Both the position numbers and the translations under genes were made by a program. Of a DNA stretch of 10,177 bases, positions 1 through 6,496 are shown piece after piece. Origin of the DNA: Candidatus Latescibacterota bacterium (GTDB lineage: Bacteria > Blakebacterota > Blakebacteria > Blakebacterales > Blakebacteraceae). The notes below the pieces were generated by a model that searched no databases, was not told where the DNA came from, and saw nothing but the letters and a program-made list of their open reading frames with translations. The stretch is taken from assembly GCA_023135015.1 (NCBI GenBank), contig JAGLTZ010000205.1, positions 1 through 10,177 on the forward strand. The letters are read 5' to 3'. The number at the start of each line of letters is the position of its first letter. Position 1 is the first letter of the stretch.

Positions 1-1598
1 TACCTGATTGCGCGCTTGAATTCCGCATCAAGCCGTACGAAGAACTGCCTGTGATTGAAGAGTCCTGTGAGACCATCGGTGACCGCCATCGTGGCCATCT
101 CTTCGTACAGAAGGGCTTTTGTGAGGATCTGGGCAGTCTGGGCGGCAACGATTTCCACGACGTGGCGGTCTTCCTCACTAAAGGCGTTTACGGTCGAGCT
201 CTCGAGATTGAGAACTCCCATAACAGATCCCTTGCTTATCAGGGGAACGGCGAGTTCGCAGCGGATGTTCGGATCGACGGGCACATATCTTTCATCCCGG
301 GTGACGTCGGGCAGGTATTGGGTCGTGCCCTTCAGAGCGGCGTCGCCTGTCACACCTTTTCCCACCCTCAACTTCAGCTTCGGCATATCTGCGGCATGAT
401 CTCCGGCGGCCGCACGCACGTTCATCTCAACACCGTCGGGTCCAACCAGCAGTATGCCGATCGACGTGACATCCAGAGACGAATGAATCTCCCGCACAAT
501 TGTCTGGAGGAGCTCGTCGACTTCGTCGGTGGTTGTTATGGCCCTCGTGACCCTGTTCAGCAGTTCCAGCTCCATCAGGTGATACATAGTGGCGTCATAG
601 TCCAGGGCGTGACGCAGTATGGCACCGGCTTGCGAGGCGGTTATGCCCACCATACGCAGGTCGTCCGGATCGAAGGCCGCGAGCTGGTCTGACTCCAGGT
701 TGAGGACCCCCATGACCTCACCCTCCGCCTCGATCGGAACCGCCATCTCGCTCCGCACGCCGGGATAGCCCTCGACGTAATCGGGGTTCTCGGACACATC
801 GGGTACCAGAATCGGCTGACTGCTCTGGAAGACCTTCCCGATGATGCCGGTCCCGGGTTCGATCTCCAGGCTCCTGAGTTCCTCCATATCAACCCCGGAA
901 CTTGCCCGGAATCTCAATACCTGCCCATCTTCGTCGGCAAGTATGATGTGCCCGTAGCTGGCATCAAAGGCACCGGTCAGAGACTCGATGAGTCTATGGA
1001 GCCGTTCTTCGATGGGGTCATCCGACTGGAGGATGCGGCTGAGGCCCTGGAGGAGCTTTAGCCGCTTGAACTGGGTCTGTAACTCCTCCCGGAGGTGCTG
1101 GACCCCCAGGGCGCGTCCCAGCTCGGAAGCCAGAAGCTGCACGGTCTCCATCTGTTGCATGGCCAGCGAAGCTCCCGAGGGAAAGAGCGTGACCAGGACG
1201 CCGGTGGGCCGCTCCCTCGAGCTGACCCGAACACCCAGAGCTGTCTCGACTTCCTCATGCGATGTAAAGGATTCGGGCAGGTTGTCTTTCAGCGCAGGTC
1301 CTTCCAGAACCTGTGGGGTTGCGCTCTCCAGGACGGCTCCGGTGAAACCATGGGTGGCTGAAATAGTCAGACCCTCCCCTCCCGCATCGAATGGACCCGT
1401 ATAGGAAACCAGAGAAAGGGACTGTCTGCTCCTGTCGAGCTCCCACCACAGTACGCCGGTAACCTGGAAGAGCTCCCTCATATCGGACAGGAACTCCCTC
1501 AGCGATACGGCCGTATCTCCCCCGCTGTGCAGGTGCGAGAGAGCACTTACCAGGAGGTTCGTGAAGGTCCGCCTGTCCTGTCCGTTCGTATCGATCAT
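1..1598 (-). CDS. Multi-GAF diguanylate cyclase-type signalling protein (GAF-GAF-GAF-GGDEF), 3' end outside window
   Basis: The minus-strand frame is open without a stop from ATG at 1598 to the left edge, giving at least 532 residues. An AGG sits about 5 bases before the ATG. No signal peptide or membrane helix is seen, so it is probably cytoplasmic. I see three GAF-like units: a divergent one (about 30-180, containing VTGVLWWELD and SATHGFTGAVLE), a clear one (about 195-345, with EPGTGIIGKVFQ, VPIEAEGEVMGVLNLES), and another clear one (about 355-500, with RVGKGVTGDAALKG, VPLISKGSVMGVLNLES). From residue 504 the protein enters MAVTDGLTGLFNHRQFF followed by RLDAEFKRA, the typical N-terminal part of a GGDEF diguanylate cyclase. 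The GG[D/E]EF signature itself lies off the edge, so catalytic competence cannot be judged. The likely role is c-di-GMP synthesis controlled by ligands bound to the GAF domains. It is transcribed divergently from the Mla-type operon. Confidence is high for GAF domains, good for GGDEF. Confidence 0.9.
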   Translation of the reverse strand, partial: MIDTNGQDRRTFTNLLVSALSHLHSGGDTAVSLREFLSDMRELFQVTGVLWWELDRSRQSLSLVSYTGPFDAGGEGLTISATHGFTGAVLESATPQVLEGPALKDNLPESFTSHEEVETALGVRVSSRERPTGVLVTLFPSGASLAMQQMETVQLLASELGRALGVQHLREELQTQFKRLKLLQGLSRILQSDDPIEERLHRLIESLTGAFDASYGHIILADEDGQVLRFRASSGVDMEELRSLEIEPGTGIIGKVFQSSQPILVPDVSENPDYVEGYPGVRSEMAVPIEAEGEVMGVLNLESDQLAAFDPDDLRMVGITASQAGAILRHALDYDATMYHLMELELLNRVTRAITTTDEVDELLQTIVREIHSSLDVTSIGILLVGPDGVEMNVRAAAGDHAADMPKLKLRVGKGVTGDAALKGTTQYLPDVTRDERYVPVDPNIRCELAVPLISKGSVMGVLNLESSTVNAFSEEDRHVVEIVAAQTAQILTKALLYEEMATMAVTDGLTGLFNHRQFFVRLDAEFKRAIR

Positions 1599-1682
1599 GA
1601 TACCTGTTTGGATGCATCGAGAGCGTATCAGTGCCCACCCGTAGTTTTCAGATGAGCGCTGTGCAGCTCCAACCTTAACGAA

Positions 1683-1745
1683 CTTGGAAGCTGCTCGCAA
1701 TAATCACTATATCGGTCCAGCAGGAGCTTGCCGTCAGCTTCCAAG
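1683..1745. repeat. Perfect 11-bp inverted repeat in the divergent promoter region
   Basis: CTTGGAAGCTG at 1683-1693 is the exact reverse complement of CAGCTTCCAAG at 1735-1745; the arms are separated by 41 bases. The right arm falls in the spacer of the proposed plus-strand promoter (1728-1757). This position would suit a regulator binding two spaced half-sites with DNA looping between the divergent genes, or a structured leader of the minus-strand transcript. No cognate regulator gene of a DNA-binding family is visible in the window. Presence of the repeat is certain; its function is inferred. Confidence 0.6.
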
Positions 1746-1757
1746 CCTCCTTATACT
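1728..1757 (+). promoter_or_regulatory. Candidate sigma70-type promoter for the Mla-type operon
   Basis: TTGCCG (1728-1733) and TATACT (1752-1757) are separated by 18 bases and match the -35 and -10 consensus at 4 of 6 and 5 of 6 positions. The predicted transcription start, about 7 bases after the -10 box, is near 1764, only a base or two before the ATG at 1766. No Shine-Dalgarno sequence is seen before that ATG, consistent with a leaderless or nearly leaderless mRNA. The call is based on consensus matching only. Confidence 0.45.
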
Positions 1758-1765
1758 GACGCTCC

Positions 1766-2584
1766 ATGTCCACTGTACGTATGCAGCAGTCATCTGTCTT
1801 CACCCTGTTGGGACGCCTGGGCGCCCGTGCACGTCTGAGTGTACAGATCATCTCCAGCAAGATACGTTTCGCCTTCCAGGCTGCAGGTGTGATGTTCAGG
1901 CTGCGCTCGCTCGGTATAGGCTATACTTGGCGTGTAATCCTCAACCAGTTGAAGTTCACTGGGCTTTATGCCCTTCCTTTTTTGACATTCGTATCCGCCG
2001 TGAGTACTGCCCTTATAATAATCCAGGTACTCAACCAGGCCTCGAAGGTGGGATTCGAGGCGATTATCGGGACCGTATTCGTTGTGGCTCTGGTCCGGGA
2101 ACTCGGTCCCCTGCTGACGGCGGTAGTGGTCATCGGCCGCTCAGGGACGGCCATTGCTGCAGAATTGAGCACCAACCGGGTTTGGGAGGAGATCACGGCC
2201 CTGGAAACAATGGGGATAGATCCGCTGCATTATGTGGTATTCCCGCGCTTTGTCGGGGTGACTCTGGCCACTATGTGCCTGGTGGTCTATTTTGACGTCG
2301 TTGCGTTGATTTTCGGGTATGTCTCCGCAAGGCTCACTACCGGCATGACGGCCGGTACCTTCCTGCGCTACATAATCGATCAGTTCACGATGGCCGATTT
2401 TTATGTGACCGGTTTAAAGGGTTTTCTCTTCGGGACGATAATATCGCTCCTGCCAGCATTCCATGGACTTGTCGTACCCGGCGCCCCTACTGACGTTCCC
2501 AAGGCAACCACCAGGGCGGTGGTGGAGTGTCTGGCCCTTGTCTTTCTGGTCTCCGGGATTGTCTCGGCGATCTTCTATTATTGA
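1766..2584 (+). CDS. mlaE: MlaE/YrbE-type ABC transporter permease (MCE lipid transport system)
   Basis: A 272-residue inner-membrane permease of the MlaE family, which carries phospholipids or other hydrophobic substrates between inner membrane and periplasmic MCE protein. An amphipathic N-terminal segment (about 25-65) precedes several membrane helices (about 66-90, 97-120, 160-190, 215-237, 250-272). The family hallmark VRELGPLLTAVVVIGRSGTA (110-129) continues into AAELSTNRVWEEITALETMG and IDP (131-153), which includes the coupling helix that contacts the ATPase. The last cytoplasmic loop, normally glycine-rich (GGAxGVGxATT), here reads GAPTDVPKATT (239-249), a departure that faces the ATPase side. 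The start at 1766 lacks a Shine-Dalgarno sequence; ATG 1781 is an alternative also without one. The TGA shares its last base with the ATG of the next gene, so translation is probably coupled. Family assignment is firm; the substrate is unknown. Confidence 0.92.
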   Translation: MSTVRMQQSSVFTLLGRLGARARLSVQIISSKIRFAFQAAGVMFRLRSLGIGYTWRVILNQLKFTGLYALPFLTFVSAVSTALIIIQVLNQASKVGFEAIIGTVFVVALVRELGPLLTAVVVIGRSGTAIAAELSTNRVWEEITALETMGIDPLHYVVFPRFVGVTLATMCLVVYFDVVALIFGYVSARLTTGMTAGTFLRYIIDQFTMADFYVTGLKGFLFGTIISLLPAFHGLVVPGAPTDVPKATTRAVVECLALVFLVSGIVSAIFYY

Positions 2585-3429
2585 TGGATGTTCCGATGGT
2601 CACGCAGGCCGAAAGATTCGATGAAGTAAGAGACGGGGAGGCAAGCCCGCATCCAGCGGAGATGGTACTACGGTGCCAGGGACTGCGGGTTCGTCATAAT
2701 GAAGAGATAATCCTCGTCGGTCTGGACCTGGAGGTTTCCAGAGGCGAGGTTGTCGTGCTGGTTGTGGAATCCGAGTGGGCGGCCCGTCTGATCCCCCGGA
2801 TACTCATAGGGGTAGAGTCAGCTGAGGGAGGGGAGATCGAGATTAATGGAATCAGTATATTGAGGCTCTCCGAACACAGAAAGCTGCAACTGCGGCGCGA
2901 TGTGGGATACCTGTTTCACAACAGCGGCCTGATCTATAACCTCACTGTATGGTACAATGTGGCCCTGCCTGCCCTCTATCACACACGTTTCAAAGACATT
3001 CAAGGAGTTGGAGAGTACGTTAATGTGCTGATCGACCGCTGCGGGTTGTCGAGGTGGAGCAGCCTGAGGCCGGCGGCGCTGGATGAGTCCACATGCAAGA
3101 AGGTGGCACTTGCGCGGGCCTGGGTGATGTCCCCCGCACTGCTCGTTTTCGAGGACCCCCTGATGAATATCGATACCGGCTCCGGCAGCGATCTGCTCGA
3201 TCTGGCTTTTGGCCCTTCGCCGCCCGAATGGGAAGATCGTGATCCACGGCCTCCTAATCCTGGTGTGCTTATTACTTCACAAGGGCTTCATGAAGGATTA
3301 TTCAGATATGTAGACAGGATGATTATCATCAAGGAAGGAGAGGTGGCCTTTACCGGTGACCCTAAGGAATTCGATCGGCGTGGAAAGACCCATCCCGGTG
3401 ACTTGATAAACACGAGAGAGGCGTTCTGA
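2584..3429 (+). CDS. MlaF-like ABC ATP-binding subunit with all catalytic motifs degenerate (putative pseudo-ATPase)
   Basis: 281 residues, starting at the ATG that overlaps the permease stop (TGATG); an upstream in-frame ATG at 2527 lies inside the permease gene and is less likely. The position between MlaE and MlaD genes and overall similarity mark it as the MlaF subunit. Recalled E. coli MlaF aligns without gaps through each motif block, yet the residues are replaced: Walker A GPSGxGKTT becomes VESEWAARL (61-69); the Q-loop Gln becomes His (LFH, 110-112); LSGGM becomes LDEST (166-170); FDEP becomes FEDP (189-192), swapping Walker B Asp and catalytic Glu; the H-switch SHD becomes SQG (232-234). 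The A-loop aromatic also seems absent. KKVALARAW, the D-loop Asp (197) and the region after the Q-loop (LTVWYNVALPA) survive. A proline-rich loop (208-227) replaces a helix. ATP hydrolysis by this chain is very unlikely. The clean frame argues for a maintained pseudoenzyme, not a decayed gene. Confidence 0.85.
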   Translation: MDVPMVTQAERFDEVRDGEASPHPAEMVLRCQGLRVRHNEEIILVGLDLEVSRGEVVVLVVESEWAARLIPRILIGVESAEGGEIEINGISILRLSEHRKLQLRRDVGYLFHNSGLIYNLTVWYNVALPALYHTRFKDIQGVGEYVNVLIDRCGLSRWSSLRPAALDESTCKKVALARAWVMSPALLVFEDPLMNIDTGSGSDLLDLAFGPSPPEWEDRDPRPPNPGVLITSQGLHEGLFRYVDRMIIIKEGEVAFTGDPKEFDRRGKTHPGDLINTREAF

Positions 3430-3432
3430 ATC

Positions 3433-4329
3433 ATGAACTTTGAGCGGCAGGATATAGGGTTGGGGCTCTTCGTGCTGGGGGCGGCTGCGGCCATAGTTGC
3501 AGGTCTCATTGCTGTAGCGGGGATCCTGAAGGGCGAAACCATAGATATCCACGTCTTCGTGGATTCGTTCGCCAACATGAGGGTGGGGACGACTGTCTAC
3601 GTGCGGGGGTACCGGGTAGGGGAGATCGCCCATATCGACCCGATACTGGAGCCGACCCTCCACTTCGATGTTACTATGGCCATAGATGCCGATTTCCCTC
3701 TCTACGAAGGCACAAGTGTAGACATAGGCTCGCAGGGCGGTTTGCTCGGCGAGACGGTTATCAACCTGCAGCTTCCCGACGAGCGCGGGAGGCAGCTTGT
3801 CGACGGGGACAATATTGGGAGGGCGTCTACCTTTGATCTTTCGGCCGTAATCGCCAGGGCCGACTCACTGGCGATGAAGGTGGAAGAAGTCACAGCACGC
3901 CTGGTGGATCTTCTCAGCCCGGAGATGGTGGGGGCCGTCGTGGAGGAACTTCAAACGACACTGGTTACTGCACGGGAGAGTCTCTCTCTTCTCCAGGGCC
4001 GTTTTGTGGCGATCTCCGACAGTCTTACTCAGGGGATGCATATGGCCACGCAATCGCTGGGACTTGTTGCGGAGGTCCTCCAGGAAAATCGTCCGCGGAT
4101 CTCCAGTCTGCTGGACAGCACCCAGACGCTGGTAAGTGAGCTGAGTGGATTGGCCGGTTCGGCCCGCTCACAGCTCGACACACAAGGTCCTGCCTTAGGA
4201 CGGAATCTGGAGCAGCTCGAGGCTGTCCTGGCCGAACTGCGGATCCTGCTCGCAGATATGAACCGCCATTCACTGTGGCAGATGTTATTTAAAAAAAGCC
4301 CGCCTGATACGTCGGCTGTGAAACCATAG
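3433..4329 (+). CDS. mlaD: MlaD-type MCE domain protein, inner-membrane anchored
   Basis: 298 residues, starting 3 bases after the ATPase stop; the purine-rich GAGAGAGG upstream is a loosely spaced ribosome site. One N-terminal helix (about 8-32) anchors it in the inner membrane with the rest in the periplasm. The MCE domain (about 36-116) shows the family pattern: DSFANMRVGTTVYVRGYRVG (44-63), then the beta strands and YEGTSVDIGSQGGLLGETVI (91-110). MCE domains form hexameric rings that take lipid from the permease. The remaining part (about 135-290) is predicted helical with heptad-like hydrophobics, longer than in E. coli MlaD (about 183 residues) and closer to the long-tailed MCE proteins whose helices can form a tunnel or needle. 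The C-terminus is Lys- and Pro-containing without a clear motif. No MlaC or MlaB gene follows, so such partners must be elsewhere or absent. Confidence 0.93.
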   Translation: MNFERQDIGLGLFVLGAAAAIVAGLIAVAGILKGETIDIHVFVDSFANMRVGTTVYVRGYRVGEIAHIDPILEPTLHFDVTMAIDADFPLYEGTSVDIGSQGGLLGETVINLQLPDERGRQLVDGDNIGRASTFDLSAVIARADSLAMKVEEVTARLVDLLSPEMVGAVVEELQTTLVTARESLSLLQGRFVAISDSLTQGMHMATQSLGLVAEVLQENRPRISSLLDSTQTLVSELSGLAGSARSQLDTQGPALGRNLEQLEAVLAELRILLADMNRHSLWQMLFKKSPPDTSAVKP

Positions 4330-4366
4330 TTGTCATTAGGGAGACACTGGTAAGGGTTATAGCTGA

Positions 4367-5146
4367 ATGATCGAGCAACTACTTTTGAGTGTGGCGGTGG
4401 ATGAACTGGACAAGGCGATGGAGGTAGCCACGCGGGAGGGTCTGGGTATAGAGGTTACCCTGTATAATACAGATTGGCTCATGGAGAGCGGAGCTCTGGA
4501 AGATGCAGAGCGTGCCAGGGAGCGATTTGAAAAGAGGGGGTTGACCATAACCGCACATGGTCCCCTCTACGACCTGAATCCTGGCAGCCTCGATCCAACG
4601 ATACGTTCCTATACGCGGGATTGTTTTTTACGCGGCATAGAGGTAGGCGCCGCGCTGGGAGCGAAGAAGATCGTATACCACACCTTCTTCAATCCCCTGC
4701 TGCCCCGGGGTGTTCTTCCAGGCTGGAAACGTTTGGCAAAACCGACATGGACCGAGGCCCGCGAAGCGGCCGCCGATGCGGGTATCACTATCTGTCTTGA
4801 GAACAGCTATGAGCCTACGGCCGAATTCTTCAGCGAGTTATTCGAGGAGTTCGGTAGTGATTCGACCCGGATGTGCTATGACCCCGCCCATGTACACCTT
4901 TACAGCCGTGACGGGCAACCCGCGTGGGTGGTTAATATGGGCCACAAGATGAGCCATCTCCACCTGAATGACAACGACGGGGCCAGCGACGACCACAAGG
5001 CGCTGGGAGAGGGTGAAATCCCGTACAAGACCATTCTGACCGAGCTGTGCGGGGCTTGCGACGATGCCACTGTTGTGCTGGAGATGAGCATTGATCGAGC
5101 TCTGGGATCGCTGGGATTCCTGCGGGCTGTTGGTATGTGGGAATGA
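4367..5146 (+). CDS. Xylose isomerase-like TIM-barrel protein (sugar phosphate isomerase/epimerase or AP endonuclease 2 superfamily)
   Basis: 259 residues, cytoplasmic, no signal peptide. TAAGGG about 11 bases before the ATG is a plausible ribosome site. Motifs of the xylose isomerase-like TIM barrel are in the expected order: AHGPLYDLNPG (His64), VYHTFFNP (His105), ICLENSYEP (Glu145), YDPAHVHLYS (Asp172, His175, His177), SHLHLNDNDG (His197, His199, Asp202), DDHKALGEGEIPY (His210, Glu215) and VVLEMS (Glu239). These would bind one or more divalent metals. The superfamily holds epimerases, isomerases, dehydratases and endonuclease IV, and the sequence does not let me choose a substrate. It follows the MCE gene by 37 bases on the same strand with no terminator between them, so it probably belongs to the transport operon, an unusual partner. 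Its stop overlaps the ATG of a small membrane ORF. Fold confidence is high, reaction unknown. Confidence 0.85.
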   Translation: MIEQLLLSVAVDELDKAMEVATREGLGIEVTLYNTDWLMESGALEDAERARERFEKRGLTITAHGPLYDLNPGSLDPTIRSYTRDCFLRGIEVGAALGAKKIVYHTFFNPLLPRGVLPGWKRLAKPTWTEAREAAADAGITICLENSYEPTAEFFSELFEEFGSDSTRMCYDPAHVHLYSRDGQPAWVVNMGHKMSHLHLNDNDGASDDHKALGEGEIPYKTILTELCGACDDATVVLEMSIDRALGSLGFLRAVGMWE

Positions 5147-5247
5147 ATATCTGGTCTGAAATTATATGGCCGGGCCTTCTGGCCCTGTTATATGGGTTTC
5201 TTTTCTTCGTTCCCGCCTGGGCGCTCTACTCGAGCTTTGATTGGTGA
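5143..5247 (+). CDS. Small 34-residue single-helix membrane protein, coupled to the TIM-barrel gene
   Basis: The ATG lies in the four-base overlap ATGA with the stop of the preceding gene, a classic arrangement for translational coupling. The peptide begins MNIWSEIIW, continues with a hydrophobic stretch (about residues 7-28, including PGLLALLYGFLFFVPAWAL) and ends YSSFDW. It has almost no charge apart from Glu6 and Asp33, so it would be a single transmembrane helix. I recognise no family. Support comes from the overlap geometry and amino-acid composition only. A short GC hairpin lies inside it (GGGCC 5172-5176 with GGCCC 5181-5185), so an alternative is that this stretch is merely the operon's 3' end. 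It may be a small accessory subunit of the membrane complex encoded upstream. Confidence 0.5.
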   Translation: MNIWSEIIWPGLLALLYGFLFFVPAWALYSSFDW

Positions 5248-5331
5248 TTCTGGATTAAATGAGGTAAAGTGGTACGGCTGGCCGCATCCAGTAGCTCGTG
5301 GCCCTTCGTTGAGGGTCTCTGTAATAAATCC

Positions 5332-5338
5332 GAGGAGG
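5332..5338 (+). promoter_or_regulatory. Strong Shine-Dalgarno site fixing the start of the next gene at 5347
   Basis: GAGGAGG, 8 bases before ATG 5347, is a near-ideal ribosome binding site. The same frame is open from a GTG at 5269, but that extension (26 residues) is not signal-peptide-like, whereas translation from 5347 begins at once with a good signal peptide. The 99-base gap 5248-5346 probably also holds the promoter of the second gene string; I see only weak matches (TTGGTG 5241-5246, TAAAGT 5265-5270, spacer 18), not enough for a call. Confidence 0.8.
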
Positions 5339-5346
5339 TATTAATC

Positions 5347-6486
5347 ATGCGCACAGGCTCAAGATGGTGCCTGGCCTGCGGACTCCTAGCCGCCCTTTGC
5401 ATGTGGCCGGCACATGGCAGGGCGCAGGTGACCGTCAACTTCATATGGCATCAGCCCGATATGCAGACCTTCTATGTGGCAGATTTCATCGATCTGGCAC
5501 AGGAAGCTGTTGATACAAGCCTGCACCCGGACCTCTTCACAGTGATACTGACCAACATCGCTGGGGTAGATCAGGAGATCTCTGTGAAGGTGACCCTGAA
5601 GATCCAGAACCTGAGTATCCTGCAGCTCAGCGATAGCGATCTGGCATGGGTCCAAAGCAAAGTCTTTACACTCGAGCCTCAGGGCCTGCAGATCAACAAC
5701 CGGGATCTCAGCCAGGAAGGCCAGAAATATAGCATCGACACCGGTAAATCTGGGTACGACGAGACTACGGCTGAAGCCCTGCAGGATATCATCCTGCAGA
5801 CTGGACTGTTACCTTCTGGCAACTATAAGTTCGAAATACAGGTATTGGATGTAACCGACCAGCCAATTTTAAGTGCCTATACCGAGCACACAATTTTTGT
5901 CAGCAATCCCACCCGTGTGGATCTGGTAGGACCCGGTACCGAATTCGGCGGAGCCCTTCCTGTCATCGCCACCAACACTCCCCAGTTCTTCTGGAGCACC
6001 GATGCGATCGCTTCCGGGCTGCATTACAAGTTCCGGATCCGTGTTGTGAAGGTCGAGGGTGCTGCCTCTGCCGAAGAGGCAATGCAGGGATTCGCAGTGT
6101 GGGAAAAGTTTGTCGAAAATCAGACCACGGAGATATACCCATCGTCTGTAGAGGCAATCGCGCTGGAGGCCGGGGAGACCTATGCCTGGCAGGTTGAGCG
6201 CCTGGTCGAGACCTCCTCGGGCACCCATGAAATATGGAGTGAAATCTTCTGGTTCAGGCTGGAGGACCCGACGGCTGGTATCATAGGGGCCGGTATAGAG
6301 GAGGAAGTGTCGCAGATGGTGGACCAGATCCAGGATCTGCAGGGTGTGGCGGGCGAGCTGGAGGGGTACCAGCCTACCGGCCAGGTGCTGGTCGACGGGA
6401 AGCCGATGGACCTGAATGCGTTGCGGAATCTGCTCGAACAGGTGTTGAGCGGACAGATTCAGATCATAACCATCATCATCCGATAG
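5347..6486 (+). CDS. Secreted protein with Fn3-like beta-sandwich region, family not recognised
   Basis: 379 residues from the ATG served by GAGGAGG. A signal peptide is clear: MRTGSR, then a hydrophobic core LACGLLAALCMW, and a likely cleavage after GRA (about residue 26), leaving QVTVNF. The mature protein looks all-beta: an N-terminal region (about 27-185) with GLLPSGNYKFEIQVLD, a phrase typical of extracellular sandwich domains, then a second unit (about 189-320) with NTPQFFWSTD, YKFRIRVVKVEG and GETYAWQVERLVE, resembling Fn3-type repeats of cell-surface proteins. The last 60 residues are helical and glutamine/leucine-rich (VSQMVDQIQDLQGVAGELEG) and end in a beta-like strand QIQIITIIIR. 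It is the first gene of a string with a FecR protein, a barrel protein and a CHASE2 receptor, so a periplasmic or surface role linked to them is likely. No enzyme motif seen. Confidence 0.8.
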   Translation: MRTGSRWCLACGLLAALCMWPAHGRAQVTVNFIWHQPDMQTFYVADFIDLAQEAVDTSLHPDLFTVILTNIAGVDQEISVKVTLKIQNLSILQLSDSDLAWVQSKVFTLEPQGLQINNRDLSQEGQKYSIDTGKSGYDETTAEALQDIILQTGLLPSGNYKFEIQVLDVTDQPILSAYTEHTIFVSNPTRVDLVGPGTEFGGALPVIATNTPQFFWSTDAIASGLHYKFRIRVVKVEGAASAEEAMQGFAVWEKFVENQTTEIYPSSVEAIALEAGETYAWQVERLVETSSGTHEIWSEIFWFRLEDPTAGIIGAGIEEEVSQMVDQIQDLQGVAGELEGYQPTGQVLVDGKPMDLNALRNLLEQVLSGQIQIITIIIR

Positions 6487-6496
6487 GAGGAGCCCG

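Noticed and set aside
51..692. A 213-codon open frame on the plus strand
   Set aside because: It shares codon boundaries with the minus-strand GAF-GGDEF gene and its translation has no recognisable domain; the minus-strand frame gives clear GAF motifs throughout.
1675..1860. Minus-strand 61-codon frame in the divergent region
   Set aside because: It overlaps the permease start on the opposite strand, has a basic, cysteine-scattered translation without a domain, and no ribosome site.
2527..2583. Earlier in-frame ATG for the MlaF-like gene
   Set aside because: It would add 19 residues encoded inside the permease gene that do not match the family; the ATG overlapping the permease stop gives the usual coupled arrangement.
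5172..5208. Possible terminator: GGGCC-TTCT-GGCCC followed by a T-rich stretch
   Set aside because: The stem is only 5 bp and the T-rich stretch begins about 11 bases after it and is interrupted, so it is not a convincing intrinsic terminator; it also lies within the small membrane ORF.
5779..5799. A near-palindrome, CTGCAGGAT / ATCCTGCAG with a 3-base centre
   Set aside because: It is inside the coding region and is explained by the residues LQDIILQ; similar CTGCAG strings recur in this gene at other Leu-Gln codons. No T-run follows.
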